DNA from: Pyropia yezoensis
Lineage: Eukaryota; Rhodophyta; Bangiophyceae; Bangiales; Bangiaceae
Length of the DNA stretch: 64,000 nucleotides
NCBI GenBank assembly: GCA_009829735.1
Contig: CM020618.1
Location: forward strand, 13,312,568 to 13,376,567
Reading direction: 5' to 3'
Shown: piece after piece, positions 8,935 to 18,045 of the stretch
Numbering within the stretch: position 1 is the stretch's first letter
Layout: the number at the start of each line of letters is the position of its first letter
Position numbers and translations under genes: made by a program
The notes under the pieces: generated by a model
Told to the model about the DNA's origin: nothing
The model's database searches: none
The model's input: only the letters and a program-made list of their open reading frames with translations

Positions 8935-11199
8935 CTAGCGGCCCAGCTCCACCTCGGCTGCATCCCCAAACAGCACCTCCAACCGCCGCCACATCTCTGC
9001 AAAGGAGAGAAGACTGCCGAGCTCTAATATGGCTGCTGGCGTACACGTGCTCGTCAGCTCCTCCACCAGAGCGCCGTGGACGTTGCCCATGCCAGCCGCA
9101 GAGGCCATGACTAGGCGGCGACCAGCCTGCATATCTTTCCGCCCCCCGCCGCGGCTCCCGAGGTCCCCCCCCGCCCCAAACGCTTCAAACGTCTCTCGCA
9201 CAGCCGCCGACGGTTGACCAGTGACGTGGGAGCCCAACACCACCGACGCGTCGGCGAGCGCCGCGGAGCCCGTAACGACTGCAAAAGCAAAGACGAACGC
9301 CGCCCGCTCCACGGCAGACCACGCCCGGTTGCCCGGCTGGGAAAGGCGCGACGATGGCGGCTCACCAACTGCCACGGTCACATTCTCGCGGAGGCCGAAG
9401 CACCAAGCGCGTGCTAGCTCCACGCCACCCACGCTGCGGAGGAATTGCGCAGCCTTCGTGCCAAGGCGGGCGTCCACCCACCGCCGGATGCCTGAGGCCG
9501 ACGAAGGGATACCCGCATAAAGCCGCCGTTCAATCAAAAGTCCAGACGCGGCCGCGGGAAGAGTCCGACCTAAGCTCGCAATGTTGGAGGCCGGCCGTTT
9601 TAGCCAAGCGGAAGCCCGGGTCGACCCACTCGTGCCGGTTCGCGGCAGCTGCGCTGGCCGCAACGACACTGCCTTGCCCCGCGATGTGGACAAGGACGGC
9701 GAGTGAAAGGGAGATACAGTCTCCGCGGTAGGCGAGGGCGTCTCGCCCGTCGCGTACAGCAGCAAAAGCGCGTCAGGTGAGTTGTTGAAGTGGTGGGCGT
9801 CGGGCATCCAAGGGAGCTCAGGGCTCACAACTGACGGTAGAGCAGTCGCCGCATACCGCTGGGCAGCGGCTTCAATCTTAGCCCCCATGATGTCCATCAC
9901 CGTGTTAAGAGCCCCGGAGAAGGCACAGACCGCGTTGATAACCTCCAAGCCGCCAGGACCTACCTCTGACACCACTGCGGCTGCCAGGGCACGCAACGTA
10001 GACGCCTCGGGAGGGCGAGCCACTGCTGCCCGCGCATAACGAACAATGGCGCGGTCTGCGGGGGGAAGAGGGTCGGTCTCATCAGCAGCAGGACTCCCCA
10101 ATCCACCTATTGACCCCATCGAGCTACTTGCTGTTGATGCGGCCGACTCGCGCACACGGCTCGAAAGCGACGGCGTTGAAGAACGGAGGTCGGTGCCCGA
10201 AGAGGGGACCGCCCCTCCCAGGGCCGCAGTAGCGACTGCCCACGAAGCGGACGAGTCAAAGCGGCGACCTCCGGCTTGACGCGCCAACGAGCCCTTGAGC
10301 ATATCACCAAAGACGCAGGCATGCGCAGTGCAATAGTCGCAACCAAACGCCGCCGACGCGGTGAGAAAAGCTAAGCGCCGGTGCGCAGGAGACAGGAAGC
10401 CAGGCAGCCTCATATCAACCTGTGGGCAGTGGAACATCCTCGCGAAAAGCCCAACGTGCGTTGCAATGGCGGGGTCACTCAGGCCCAGGATAGGATAAAA
10501 GGATGGGGCGTCGTCCAAGAACCGGGAAGTCATGACAAGGTAGGGGGCGTACTGGGCATAGTCCTCGGGCGCGGCAGCGACGCTGGCGAGAGCGTCGGTA
10601 AGGGTCAGCTGGGCCTGCACCGGCAACGCCGCCGTCAACTTCGACAGCGACAACGCTCCGCCGGCCGGCGCAGACGACCGGCCTGTTCTGTGTAACGAAG
10701 GCTGCGGCGTGGCCGCGGACAATCGCGTAGAGCTGACCACCGGCGTTGACGCTGCGGCGGCACCGGATCGCCTGTACGGGAGATCCCCCATGGAGCTTCT
10801 ATGCCGCGACGGCGCGGCAGAACTCGACATAGCAGATTCACGGGAGCGCAGGAATGGCTGCGACGAGCGCCCACGGAGAAAAGAACGCCGAAGGTTGCGG
10901 TCTCGCGACAGGTCTTCCGCGTCCGCGCGAGAGGCCGAGCCGGCGTCGCTCCCCGCGGTCGCCGCGCCCGCAGGGGAACTGGCCGAGCTGCCCACATCAC
11001 CGTCCGACCGGGATGCTGAGGCCTCCCACGACTGCCATGGTGTCTTCGCGCGCGGGGTGACAACGACTTTGGCAACCGCCGGCGACAAGCGGGCGGATCG
11101 CGATTGCGTCAAGCGCGAGCGGCCGCCCTCGTTCAAAACCATGATGACACACGAAGGGAGCAAAGGGACGGAGGCCGCCAGAAGCCAAGTCCACACCAC
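8935..11199 (-). CDS. AhpD/carboxymuconolactone-decarboxylase-like protein
   Basis: A 754-residue protein with one and perhaps two AhpD-like helical domains. Residues 1-21 are hydrophobic (MVWTWLLAASVPLLPSCVIM), suggesting a signal peptide or membrane anchor. Residues 30-200 are Ser/Arg/Ala-rich and probably disordered. The domain at about 235-310 carries FGCDYCTAHACVFGD: C287, C290 and H293 form the CxxCxxH motif of AhpD-type peroxidatic proteins, and the flanking PAHRRLAFLTASAAF helix fits the family. A second segment near residues 590-690 (VERAAFVFAFAVVTGSAAL) resembles the same fold but has no CxxC. By family knowledge it could be a thiol peroxidase-like or redox protein; the actual substrate is unknown. 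It is divergent from GPAT9 across a 990-bp region. The start at 11199 is the only ATG giving the hydrophobic leader. Confidence 0.7.
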   Translation of the reverse strand: MVWTWLLAASVPLLPSCVIMVLNEGGRSRLTQSRSARLSPAVAKVVVTPRAKTPWQSWEASASRSDGDVGSSASSPAGAATAGSDAGSASRADAEDLSRDRNLRRSFLRGRSSQPFLRSRESAMSSSAAPSRHRSSMGDLPYRRSGAAAASTPVVSSTRLSAATPQPSLHRTGRSSAPAGGALSLSKLTAALPVQAQLTLTDALASVAAAPEDYAQYAPYLVMTSRFLDDAPSFYPILGLSDPAIATHVGLFARMFHCPQVDMRLPGFLSPAHRRLAFLTASAAFGCDYCTAHACVFGDMLKGSLARQAGGRRFDSSASWAVATAALGGAVPSSGTDLRSSTPSLSSRVRESAASTASSSMGSIGGLGSPAADETDPLPPADRAIVRYARAAVARPPEASTLRALAAAVVSEVGPGGLEVINAVCAFSGALNTVMDIMGAKIEAAAQRYAATALPSVVSPELPWMPDAHHFNNSPDALLLLYATGETPSPTAETVSPFHSPSLSTSRGKAVSLRPAQLPRTGTSGSTRASAWLKRPASNIASLGRTLPAAASGLLIERRLYAGIPSSASGIRRWVDARLGTKAAQFLRSVGGVELARAWCFGLRENVTVAVGEPPSSRLSQPGNRAWSAVERAAFVFAFAVVTGSAALADASVVLGSHVTGQPSAAVRETFEAFGAGGDLGSRGGGRKDMQAGRRLVMASAAGMGNVHGALVEELTSTCTPAAILELGSLLSFAEMWRRLEVLFGDAAEVELGR

Positions 11200-12189
11200 C
11201 GGCCGACCGTCTTGTCGCCAACAGCGGCACGTGTGTGTGCTATCGATGCTGCTAAGGAAGAGCTACCCCACGCGCGACAGCAAGTTCCACCGGCAGCAGT
11301 CAGCACCAACGATGGCGGAACGGCCGAGCAGGCGCAGCGCCCAGCTCAAGCAGCCGAGCAAGCGCCGCGGGCAGCAGGCGGGTGCAGCCTCGCGGGTGCA
11401 GCCGGCGGCCGTCTCCCGCAGCAGCCGGTAGCAATCATGTCGCCAACGTTGATGAATGGATTGGGCGGATGGGACAGACGCATCGCTGTGCCCACATGCC
11501 TGCAAGGAGGGAGAAAAGCTGAGTCCGCTCCTCCCTCCCAGCTCTCCCCTCCTCCACTAGCCACCTCGTAGCCGCGTGTAGCAGGAGGAGAGCGAGGGCC
11601 TTTTCGGGAAACGTGCGAACGAGCAACCACTGCACTCGAGTGCCCTGGGCCACGCACACATGAGCCCGCAGCAGTAAATACATCGCCTGGCTGCAAAGAA
11701 GCATGTGCAATGCTCTGTGTATTCATGTGCAATGCTTTTTGTATTTTCGTTGGATTCTGCTTGCAGGCGCAAGACCACGGCCGCACCCAATTTTGTGCCC
11801 AACGCGTGTCCACGGAGACGCAGCACAGAGGGGGGTCTCTTTTTCCTCTGCCACCTGCAACGCGCACGGGGGGTGGCGTGTTGTTCCCATCCACTTGTGC
11901 ACACAGGGCCCCGTCGCGCCGTTCGTATCGCGTGTGTCCTCCCCGCTGCCTCCCGACGTTGCCGCCCCAGCTGGCCGCCGCCGTGGTCGCGGCGAGCCCC
12001 GTTCCCCCCGTGTGTCTGTCACGCCGCGGGTCCCTGCCCCTGGCTGGGGTGGTGCGGGCTGCTGCTGCCATTGCCGCGTCCCCGCTCGTACCGACCTGGT
12101 GCCGCTCGCGGGCAAGCGGGTCCCCCCCGGGCCTGCGTTGCCGCCAGAACCGCCGGCGGTGGGCTTCCTCCCCCCGCCGGTCGGCCACG
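11200..12189. promoter_or_regulatory. divergent upstream region of AhpD-like gene and GPAT9
   Basis: Serves two divergent genes. It contains the 22-bp tandem repeat at 11702-11745. Part of the region is open in several frames, including in frame with GPAT9 back to 11710, but no family similarity is visible there. Confidence 0.45.
11702..11745 (+). repeat. 22-bp tandem repeat, two copies
   Basis: Units 11702-11723 and 11724-11745 share CATGTGCAATGCT and GTATT and differ at three positions. The repeat lies in the divergent promoter region of the AhpD-like gene and GPAT9. Confidence 0.85.
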
Positions 12190-13932
12190 ATGCTCAAGCT
12201 CCGCAACCTGTCGGTCCTTCGCCGCGTCTATGTGTGGATGCTGGTGACCGTCACGCGGCTTGTGTACGGCCCCGCCGTAGTGGCCGCCGCCCGCCGTGAC
12301 CCAGCCGGCCGCGACGCGGGGGAGGCGGTGCCCGACCCACGTCGGCTCCGGCGGATCAACTCGGAGTTGGCGTTTGGGCCGGGCGAGTGGGAGGGCAGCT
12401 TCCTCGAGGCCCACGCGTTTGACCCGCTGCCGTCGTCGTCGGCGTCGTCGCCGCCGCTGTCGCCGCGCGCGTCACCGCGGCCGTCGCCACCGTCGTCGCC
12501 GCGGCGGGTGGGCCTCCGCCATCGCCGCTTGGGGGGTGGTGCGGCTGGTCCGGGCGGCAAGTCCCTGCCTGGCATCTGCAGCGAGCAGGACATCCATGAG
12601 GCGTTTAAGCGGCGCGAGGCGCTGGCGGCGGCTGCCGCCGCTGCCGGTATGGCGGAGAGCAGCGGCGGCGACGGCGGCGGTGGAGGAGACGACGGAGATG
12701 GGGGCGAGGGCGCTAGTAGCAGGCCCCTCCGCAGCGCCACCGACGCGCGCGGGGGCCCTGGCTACCCGCCGCCGATGCCCAGCAGGGGGGCCAGCGTGAG
12801 CCCACCCCCCATCCCCGTGCTGCACTTGGAAGACATTTGTGGGGGTCTCCGGGAGGGTATGGACGCCCTCATTGGCGACAGCCTCACCCAGTGCTTCACC
12901 TCTGAACCCGCCGAGCCGTGGAACTTTCTCACCCGCAGCCTCCCGCCAGGCCCCATTTCGATGCGTCCGTACTTTGCGGCCGTCTGGCTTGCGGGCGTGT
13001 GGATCCGGTACTGCGTGTTGCTGCCGCTGCGGCTTGCCACCCTCTTCATTGGCATTGTGCTTTTCTTTGTCGGCTTTGCGTTTGTGTCGACCTTTTTCCC
13101 ACGGCGCTCCAAGGTCACCGTCGCCGCCAACAAATTTCTCATTCGCTACCTGGCGTCCGTGTTTGTGGCTTCGTGGAGTGGCTACGTGCGCTTCCACGGC
13201 CAGCGGCCGGTGCCGGATGTCAACCAGATCTATGTGGCCAACCACACGTCACTCATCGACGTCTTCCTCCTGATCAAGGACTACCCGTTTGCATGCATTG
13301 GGCAGCGCCACGGGGGTCTCGCGGGCGCGCTACAAGACCTCGTCAACACCGTCCAAAACCACGTGTGGTTTGACCGGGAGGAGGGCCGTGACCGTGCCGC
13401 CGTGCAGCGGCTGCTAACCGCGCATGTATCCACGCCCGGCAATGAGCCGATGTTGGTCTTCCCCGAGGGCACCTGCGTCAACAACCGGTATTGCATCATG
13501 TTTAAGAAGGGGTCCTTCCAGCTGGGCGCCACTGTCTTCCCCGTCGCCATCAAGTACCACCGGGGGTTTGCCGACCCGTTTTGGAACTCGTCGGCCGCCT
13601 CCTTCCCGCGGCACCTGCTCGACCTTATGACCTCATGGGCGGTCGTCGCCGACGTGTACTACCTTCCGCCAGAGAAGCAGCGGCCAGGCGAGGATGCGGC
13701 CGCGTTTGCGTCGCGCGTCAAGGAGCTCATTGCCGCGCGGGCGGGACTCATCTCCGTTGGCTGGGATGGCTTTCTCAAGCGCCACCCCATCGCGCCCCGG
13801 TTTCGGGAACAGCGGCAGCGGGCGACGCTCGCCGCGCTCGCCCGGCGAGCACAGGGCGCAGCCGCCGCGCGGGCCGCAGCGGCGGCCGGCAGGGGGGGGC
13901 TTCCCCCACTCGCGGACGTGCGGCTGACCTAG
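12190..13932 (+). CDS. GPAT9: glycerol-3-phosphate acyltransferase, GPAT9/GPAT3-4 type
   Basis: Endoplasmic-reticulum acyltransferase that makes lysophosphatidic acid from glycerol-3-phosphate and acyl-CoA, the first step of glycerolipid and triacylglycerol assembly. Visible family features: acyltransferase motif I NHTSLID at residues 351-357 (H352, D357), FDREEGRDRAAV block, motif III FPEGTCVNNRYCIMFKKGSF from 424, VAIKYHRGFADPFWNS, LMTSWAVVADVYYLPPE and the C-terminal WDGFLKRHP, all as in plant GPAT9. Two membrane segments lie at about 258-300. Residues 75-220 are a Ser/Gly-rich insert absent from most homologues. The start MLKLRNLSVLRR at 12190 was chosen because homology begins near it; an in-frame extension to 11710 exists. 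580 aa versus about 376 in plants, the difference being the insert and tail. It faces the WS/DGAT gene, 301 bp apart. Confidence 0.93.
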   Translation: MLKLRNLSVLRRVYVWMLVTVTRLVYGPAVVAAARRDPAGRDAGEAVPDPRRLRRINSELAFGPGEWEGSFLEAHAFDPLPSSSASSPPLSPRASPRPSPPSSPRRVGLRHRRLGGGAAGPGGKSLPGICSEQDIHEAFKRREALAAAAAAAGMAESSGGDGGGGGDDGDGGEGASSRPLRSATDARGGPGYPPPMPSRGASVSPPPIPVLHLEDICGGLREGMDALIGDSLTQCFTSEPAEPWNFLTRSLPPGPISMRPYFAAVWLAGVWIRYCVLLPLRLATLFIGIVLFFVGFAFVSTFFPRRSKVTVAANKFLIRYLASVFVASWSGYVRFHGQRPVPDVNQIYVANHTSLIDVFLLIKDYPFACIGQRHGGLAGALQDLVNTVQNHVWFDREEGRDRAAVQRLLTAHVSTPGNEPMLVFPEGTCVNNRYCIMFKKGSFQLGATVFPVAIKYHRGFADPFWNSSAASFPRHLLDLMTSWAVVADVYYLPPEKQRPGEDAAAFASRVKELIAARAGLISVGWDGFLKRHPIAPRFREQRQRATLAALARRAQGAAAARAAAAAGRGGLPPLADVRLT

Positions 13933-14233
13933 GGGAGAGGGGGGGGGCGGGGGGCGGGGGCGCCGGCCGGTCGACGGGGGGGGTGGGGTTGGTGGCGCCC
14001 TACGCCGTGGCGCGCACACCCCCCCTTCCTTTTTTTTCTGGGCATGTTCTTTCGTTATGTATGTACAGCTATGCAGGCGGCGCGCAAACGTCAACCCATG
14101 TCTCCGCGACCCTTCCCGCGGCGGGCCCCGCGTCCCCGTCGGCATAGCCGCACTCCGCGCACGCTGCCCCCAACGCGACCCCGGCAGCGTCCATTCACCT
14201 GTCTCCGTCACCACCATTCCCGCCCCGCCCCCC
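13933..14233. other. convergent 3' spacer between GPAT9 and WS/DGAT
   Basis: A 301-bp spacer with a G-rich start (13933-13990) and a T-rich stretch at 14030-14045. It holds the two 3' ends. Nothing else was recognised. Confidence 0.5.
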
Positions 14234-16231
14234 TCACTCATTCCCCCAAAGGTACAGGCCGAGAAGGCTCACCACACAACGCGCGGCTGCCGGCGAGCGC
14301 CGTTGTCTTGGTCGGGGGCGCGGGCACCCCCCGTTGCCAGCAGGCCCTTCCTGTCCCCCCTCGGGGCCTGCCTGGCCATTCCGCGCTGCCCCCGTCGGCG
14401 CACCCCCCCCCTCCCCGTCGGCCGTGAACCTCAGGTTGGCAATACCGTCCAGCTCCGCGACAAGGGCGTCCGCGAGCGCCTCCCCCCCCCTCGGCAGCGT
14501 GGCGGCGTCCCCATACACCCCCAGTGTCACGCATCCTGCGTAGCTAAACAGGCTGACGCTGGCGCCCACCCGCCCCGCAGTCGGCACGAGGAAGCCCACG
14601 CCCGTCACCCGACGGCGTGCAACGCGCACGCCGACTACTGGGCCGGCCACGTTGGAAAAGGTTAGGCTCACCCGTCGCGTCAGGCGCGCCCACAGCGCGG
14701 TCCGCAGGCGGGCGGGGAAAGCACCAAGCAGCGAAAACGCGGCGGCCGTCATGGCCGGCTCACTCCCCCGCTTGAGCGCCCCGTACGCCCCGGTGATGGC
14801 GGCGAGGCGAGCGGCGGGGGTGGGCTCCCCCACAGGGAGAGGGGCCGCGAGCAGCGCAAAGCGGTTGCTCAGCAGCCCAGGGGGGAGCGCGTGGACGTCG
14901 CCGTCCCCGCCGCCGCCGCCCGGGAAGGGGGCAGGGGGCACCGGCGGGTGCAATGAAAAGGGCATTCCCACGTGCAGCTCTGAAGGCAGCGGCGGGGCGC
15001 CCGCGGCGGCACCGTCGGCGCCGCCGCCGCCCAGGTGGGTGCGCACCGCCCCCGCCAGCGCGGCGGCGACCAAGTCATTGATGGTCGGGTGGCCCGGCAG
15101 ACGGGCAGCGGCGGTCTTGAGCGGCGCCAGGGGCAGCGCCCGCATCGCCACCGTCTTCACGCCCGTCAGCCGGGCGGTATTCAGAACCGTCGGCGGGTCG
15201 GGCACGAGGAGGGTGGCGACAAAGACACGGCCCGCGGCGGCGGCGGCGGCGGCGGCGGTGCGCACCCACGCCGCCGCCGTCGCCGCGATAGACGGGGGCG
15301 CCGCGTGCCCATCCCCCGACGGCTTGTCCCGGGAGGGCACGGGGAGGAGGCGCGCCAGCCGGGCGGCTTGCCGGGCGGCAATGTTGCCGTCGCCGCCCCC
15401 CGCGCCATCGTCATTACCATCGACCAGCCCGAGAAGGAGAAACTTGACGAGGGACACCCCGTCGGTCACCGCGTGGTGCACGCGCAGGACACAGGTAGTC
15501 GCCCCCACCAGGGGTGCCTCCTCTCCCCCTTCCCCACCCGCGTCGTCCGCCCCCGCGTCACCCCCCCTTGCGCTACCGTTGCCATCGCCGCCGCCACTGC
15601 CGCCGACGCCGCCGTCGCCATCGCCACCCGACCCCCCGTTCGACCCCGGCAGGGCCACCCCGGGAAAGAGGTCGAGGTGCCACAGCGGGCGGTCCCGGGG
15701 GAGAGTCTGGCTGCCCAGCCGCGCAAGTGCAGCGGACAGCCCCCCCGGCGGCGCCCCCGGCGGGTGGATGGTGAGGTGGGCGGCCGCAACCGCCGCCAAC
15801 GCCGCCACCGCCTCCACCCCCTCCTCCTCGGAGGCAATGGCGGCAACAACGGCGGCGGGGGCTGTGGCGGGCTCGGCGGCGGCACCCAACCCCCCCCCGC
15901 CTGTCGGCAACCACACGGGGTGGCGGGCGCCGGCGGGCGGCGGGACGGCCCACAGGCGGGGCTCCGCCACCGCCCGCCGGAGGAGCACCGCAGCGACGGC
16001 GGCCGCGTCGGCGGCGGCCGCGTCGGCGGCGGCAGGTGCGGCGACGGTCAGGGCGGCGAGGATGATGGGCTCGTTGGTGGGGGGGGCGTCGAGGAGGACC
16101 GCCTCGATGGGGGAGAGCCGGTTAGGTTGCGGGGGGGGGGGGGAATCTGCAACATGGTGAATGTTGGGGGGGGGGGGGGGGGGCGGCTGGTGGGGGGAGG
16201 GGAGAGGAGGTGGGAACGCAGCAGAGCGCAA
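14234..16231 (-). CDS. wax ester synthase/DGAT-type acyltransferase (WSD)
   Basis: Bifunctional-type enzyme family that acylates fatty alcohols or diacylglycerol using acyl-CoA, giving wax esters or triacylglycerol. The family's catalytic motif HHxxxDG is present as HHAVTDG at residues 252-258. Other hallmarks are LSPIEAVLLDAP near residue 40 (family N-terminus), RDRPLWHLDL at 179-188, HPTINDLVAAALAGAV, LHVGMPFSLHP, and SLTFSNVAGP in the C-terminal DUF1298-type domain. A Gly/Asp-rich insert separates residues 198-240. 665 aa; bacterial and plant members are about 460-520. The C-terminal 70 residues after NLRFTADGEG are low complexity. Substrate choice cannot be read from the sequence. It is adjacent to GPAT9, so both ends of TAG assembly are together. 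Confidence 0.9.
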   Translation of the reverse strand: MRSAAFPPPLPSPHQPPPPPPPNIHHVADSPPPPQPNRLSPIEAVLLDAPPTNEPIILAALTVAAPAAADAAAADAAAVAAVLLRRAVAEPRLWAVPPPAGARHPVWLPTGGGGLGAAAEPATAPAAVVAAIASEEEGVEAVAALAAVAAAHLTIHPPGAPPGGLSAALARLGSQTLPRDRPLWHLDLFPGVALPGSNGGSGGDGDGGVGGSGGGDGNGSARGGDAGADDAGGEGGEEAPLVGATTCVLRVHHAVTDGVSLVKFLLLGLVDGNDDGAGGGDGNIAARQAARLARLLPVPSRDKPSGDGHAAPPSIAATAAAWVRTAAAAAAAAGRVFVATLLVPDPPTVLNTARLTGVKTVAMRALPLAPLKTAAARLPGHPTINDLVAAALAGAVRTHLGGGGADGAAAGAPPLPSELHVGMPFSLHPPVPPAPFPGGGGGDGDVHALPPGLLSNRFALLAAPLPVGEPTPAARLAAITGAYGALKRGSEPAMTAAAFSLLGAFPARLRTALWARLTRRVSLTFSNVAGPVVGVRVARRRVTGVGFLVPTAGRVGASVSLFSYAGCVTLGVYGDAATLPRGGEALADALVAELDGIANLRFTADGEGGGAPTGAARNGQAGPEGGQEGPAGNGGCPRPRPRQRRSPAAARCVVSLLGLYLWGNE

Positions 16232-16321
16232 TGCCCCTCACTGGCCGCCGCTGCCGCTGCCGCTGCCGCTGCCGCTGCCGCCGGCGTCGTCACCACTTGT
16301 CACCGCCAGCGCCACCACCAA

Positions 16322-16352
<31 letters not shown>

Positions 16353-17468
16353 GCCTCCACCGCTATCGCCACTGCCTCCACCGCTACCGCCACCGCCGCC
16401 GCCCCAGACGCGGCAGCTTCGGCCGCCCCAACGCGGCGGCGTGACCGCCAGCGGCGGTCCGTGGCCCCGCGCGCGGCCGCCCGTCGCCAAGCGCAGCCCC
16501 GCGCGCGGCCGCCCGTCGCCAAGCGCAGCCCCGCGCTGAACGACCCAGCAGCGGGGGGGACCCACCGTGGCGCACATGTGCACAGGCGGCGGGGGGGAGG
16601 CGGTGGCGGGCGCGGCACCGCCGGGACGCGGCGACCGGCCACAGCGTCCACGTGCGGGGCCGCCGCCTGCGCGGGCAAGCCAGGCTGGCAAAGGCTGGCC
16701 GTCGCCGGCAGTGGGCGGGGTAATGGATAGAGGCAGCGGCCGCCGCCGACCCCAACCCCTGGTGACGTGGCCAAGGTGCCAGGGGACGAGAGCGGCGGCC
16801 ACCACATTCGTACTGGTTTAGACGGGGGGGGGTCGTTGGGTGGTCCACGGGGCGCGGCGGGCGTGTGGTGGCCACAGCTCGTACATCCTGCCGTTGCAAA
16901 TCACCTGCAAAAGCCCCTTGCGCTCGATAAAAGAAGCTTACACTGCTGGGTTGGTTTCCAACCAGGCAGTTCGTGGAGGTGGGGGGTCCGCAGTCCCAAT
17001 GCGGGGTGGGGTGGCACTTTCAGTGCTATTCATAAACGAGCCTGACTTTATCAAAGCCTCGCCACGTGTGCACGTAAAACCACCCATGTTTACATTTTCG
17101 TCAGAAAACAACCACAAGCGAAATCGCAATTGCATCCCTCCCACTGAGGCATTCACATGAACTCACATATTTGCACACAAACTCACATCTTGTATTTCGT
17201 AGCCTGCCCCCCCCCTTCGAGCCTTGTGGACACCACGAGTCACAGATCGATACATCCCCGTGTGACGAACGGCACACCATTGTCCTCAGCAAATTGTGCG
17301 CTTTGCATCCATCTGTGTTTTTCATGTATACCACCGAGAACTCGCCACGTAGTGTTGTCACTTGTGCATCATCCAATATACCCAGTTGGCTGTCGCTGGC
17401 TCCATGGTCTCTCCACCACCAGTCACCTGATAGCGGAACTAGGCATCAAGGTGCCTCCTACAGACCAC
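16232..17468. other. upstream region of WS/DGAT, repeats and unassigned DNA
   Basis: The part 16240-16420 is a CCGCTG and ACCGCC hexamer/trinucleotide tract. Next comes a 32-bp tandem repeat (separate entry). From about 16900 to 17468 base composition drops to near balanced, with no recognisable coding sequence. The whole likely includes the WS/DGAT promoter next to 16231. Confidence 0.45.
16465..16535 (+). repeat. 32-bp tandem repeat, two copies plus part
   Basis: Two identical units of 32 bp begin at 16465 and 16497, each starting CCCCGCGCGCGGCCGCC and ending AAGCGCAG. A partial third unit follows at 16529-16535. Confidence 0.9.
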
Positions 17469-18045
17469 TGTCGCATCCCTGGCCCTGATTTGGCGCCGAC
17501 CCGGGATGGCGACCAAGGGAGACCAGGTGCCAGGACATGCCCGCCGTGTGGGGATGGTTGGCGGCCGTGGCCCGTGCCCGTCACTGGGATGCGGTGGACT
17601 GCGCTACCCACACGTGAGAGAGAGCCTTCTGATGGGTTTTTGCATATTTGTGAGGGACTTGATTTGAGAGAAATTGAGTGTGAGATTAGTGAGGGAGAAT
17701 AGAATTAGTAGTGATAGTGGCCACCGACCTGACGAGGTTAGACTCGGGTCGGGGCCACTCGGGGGTAGGGGGGGGGGGGGCTACGGGGCCAACGTGCCGA
17801 GGCTCCCCCAGATGCACGTTAAGAGGGACAGCGAGGCGCCCTTGGCCCGCGCCCTCAGGGAAAAAGACAACTGCGCGTTTGCTTTCCTCTTCCCCGTGTG
17901 CACTACCGTGCGTATCTGTTGGCCCTGCCGACAGGCACGTGAGGCAACAGGCATACCACTCTCGTAGTTCCCCTTTCTGTGTTACGTGTCCCTTTCCCCT
18001 GAGTGATTCTGACACGTGTCTGAGAGGATCGAGTTTTATACCACA
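17469..18045 (+). repeat. 577-bp LTR copy in inverted orientation
   Basis: On the + strand it starts TGTCGCATCCCTGGCCC and ends ATACCACA. It aligns over its whole length with the reverse complement of 23758-24334 with about 20 differences by eye. Because its 3' end points into the element, it is not a normal 3' LTR. It may be a separate solo LTR or the result of an inversion or recombination. No matching short target duplication was seen around it. Confidence 0.85.

Noticed and set aside
16240-16420. Possible CRISPR-like regular repeats
   Set aside because: Simple hexamer/trinucleotide tract with no unique spacers; the window is eukaryotic.
14652-16444. + strand frames of 502 and 469 codons
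   Set aside because: Antisense to the WS/DGAT gene, which has its catalytic motif and family domains.
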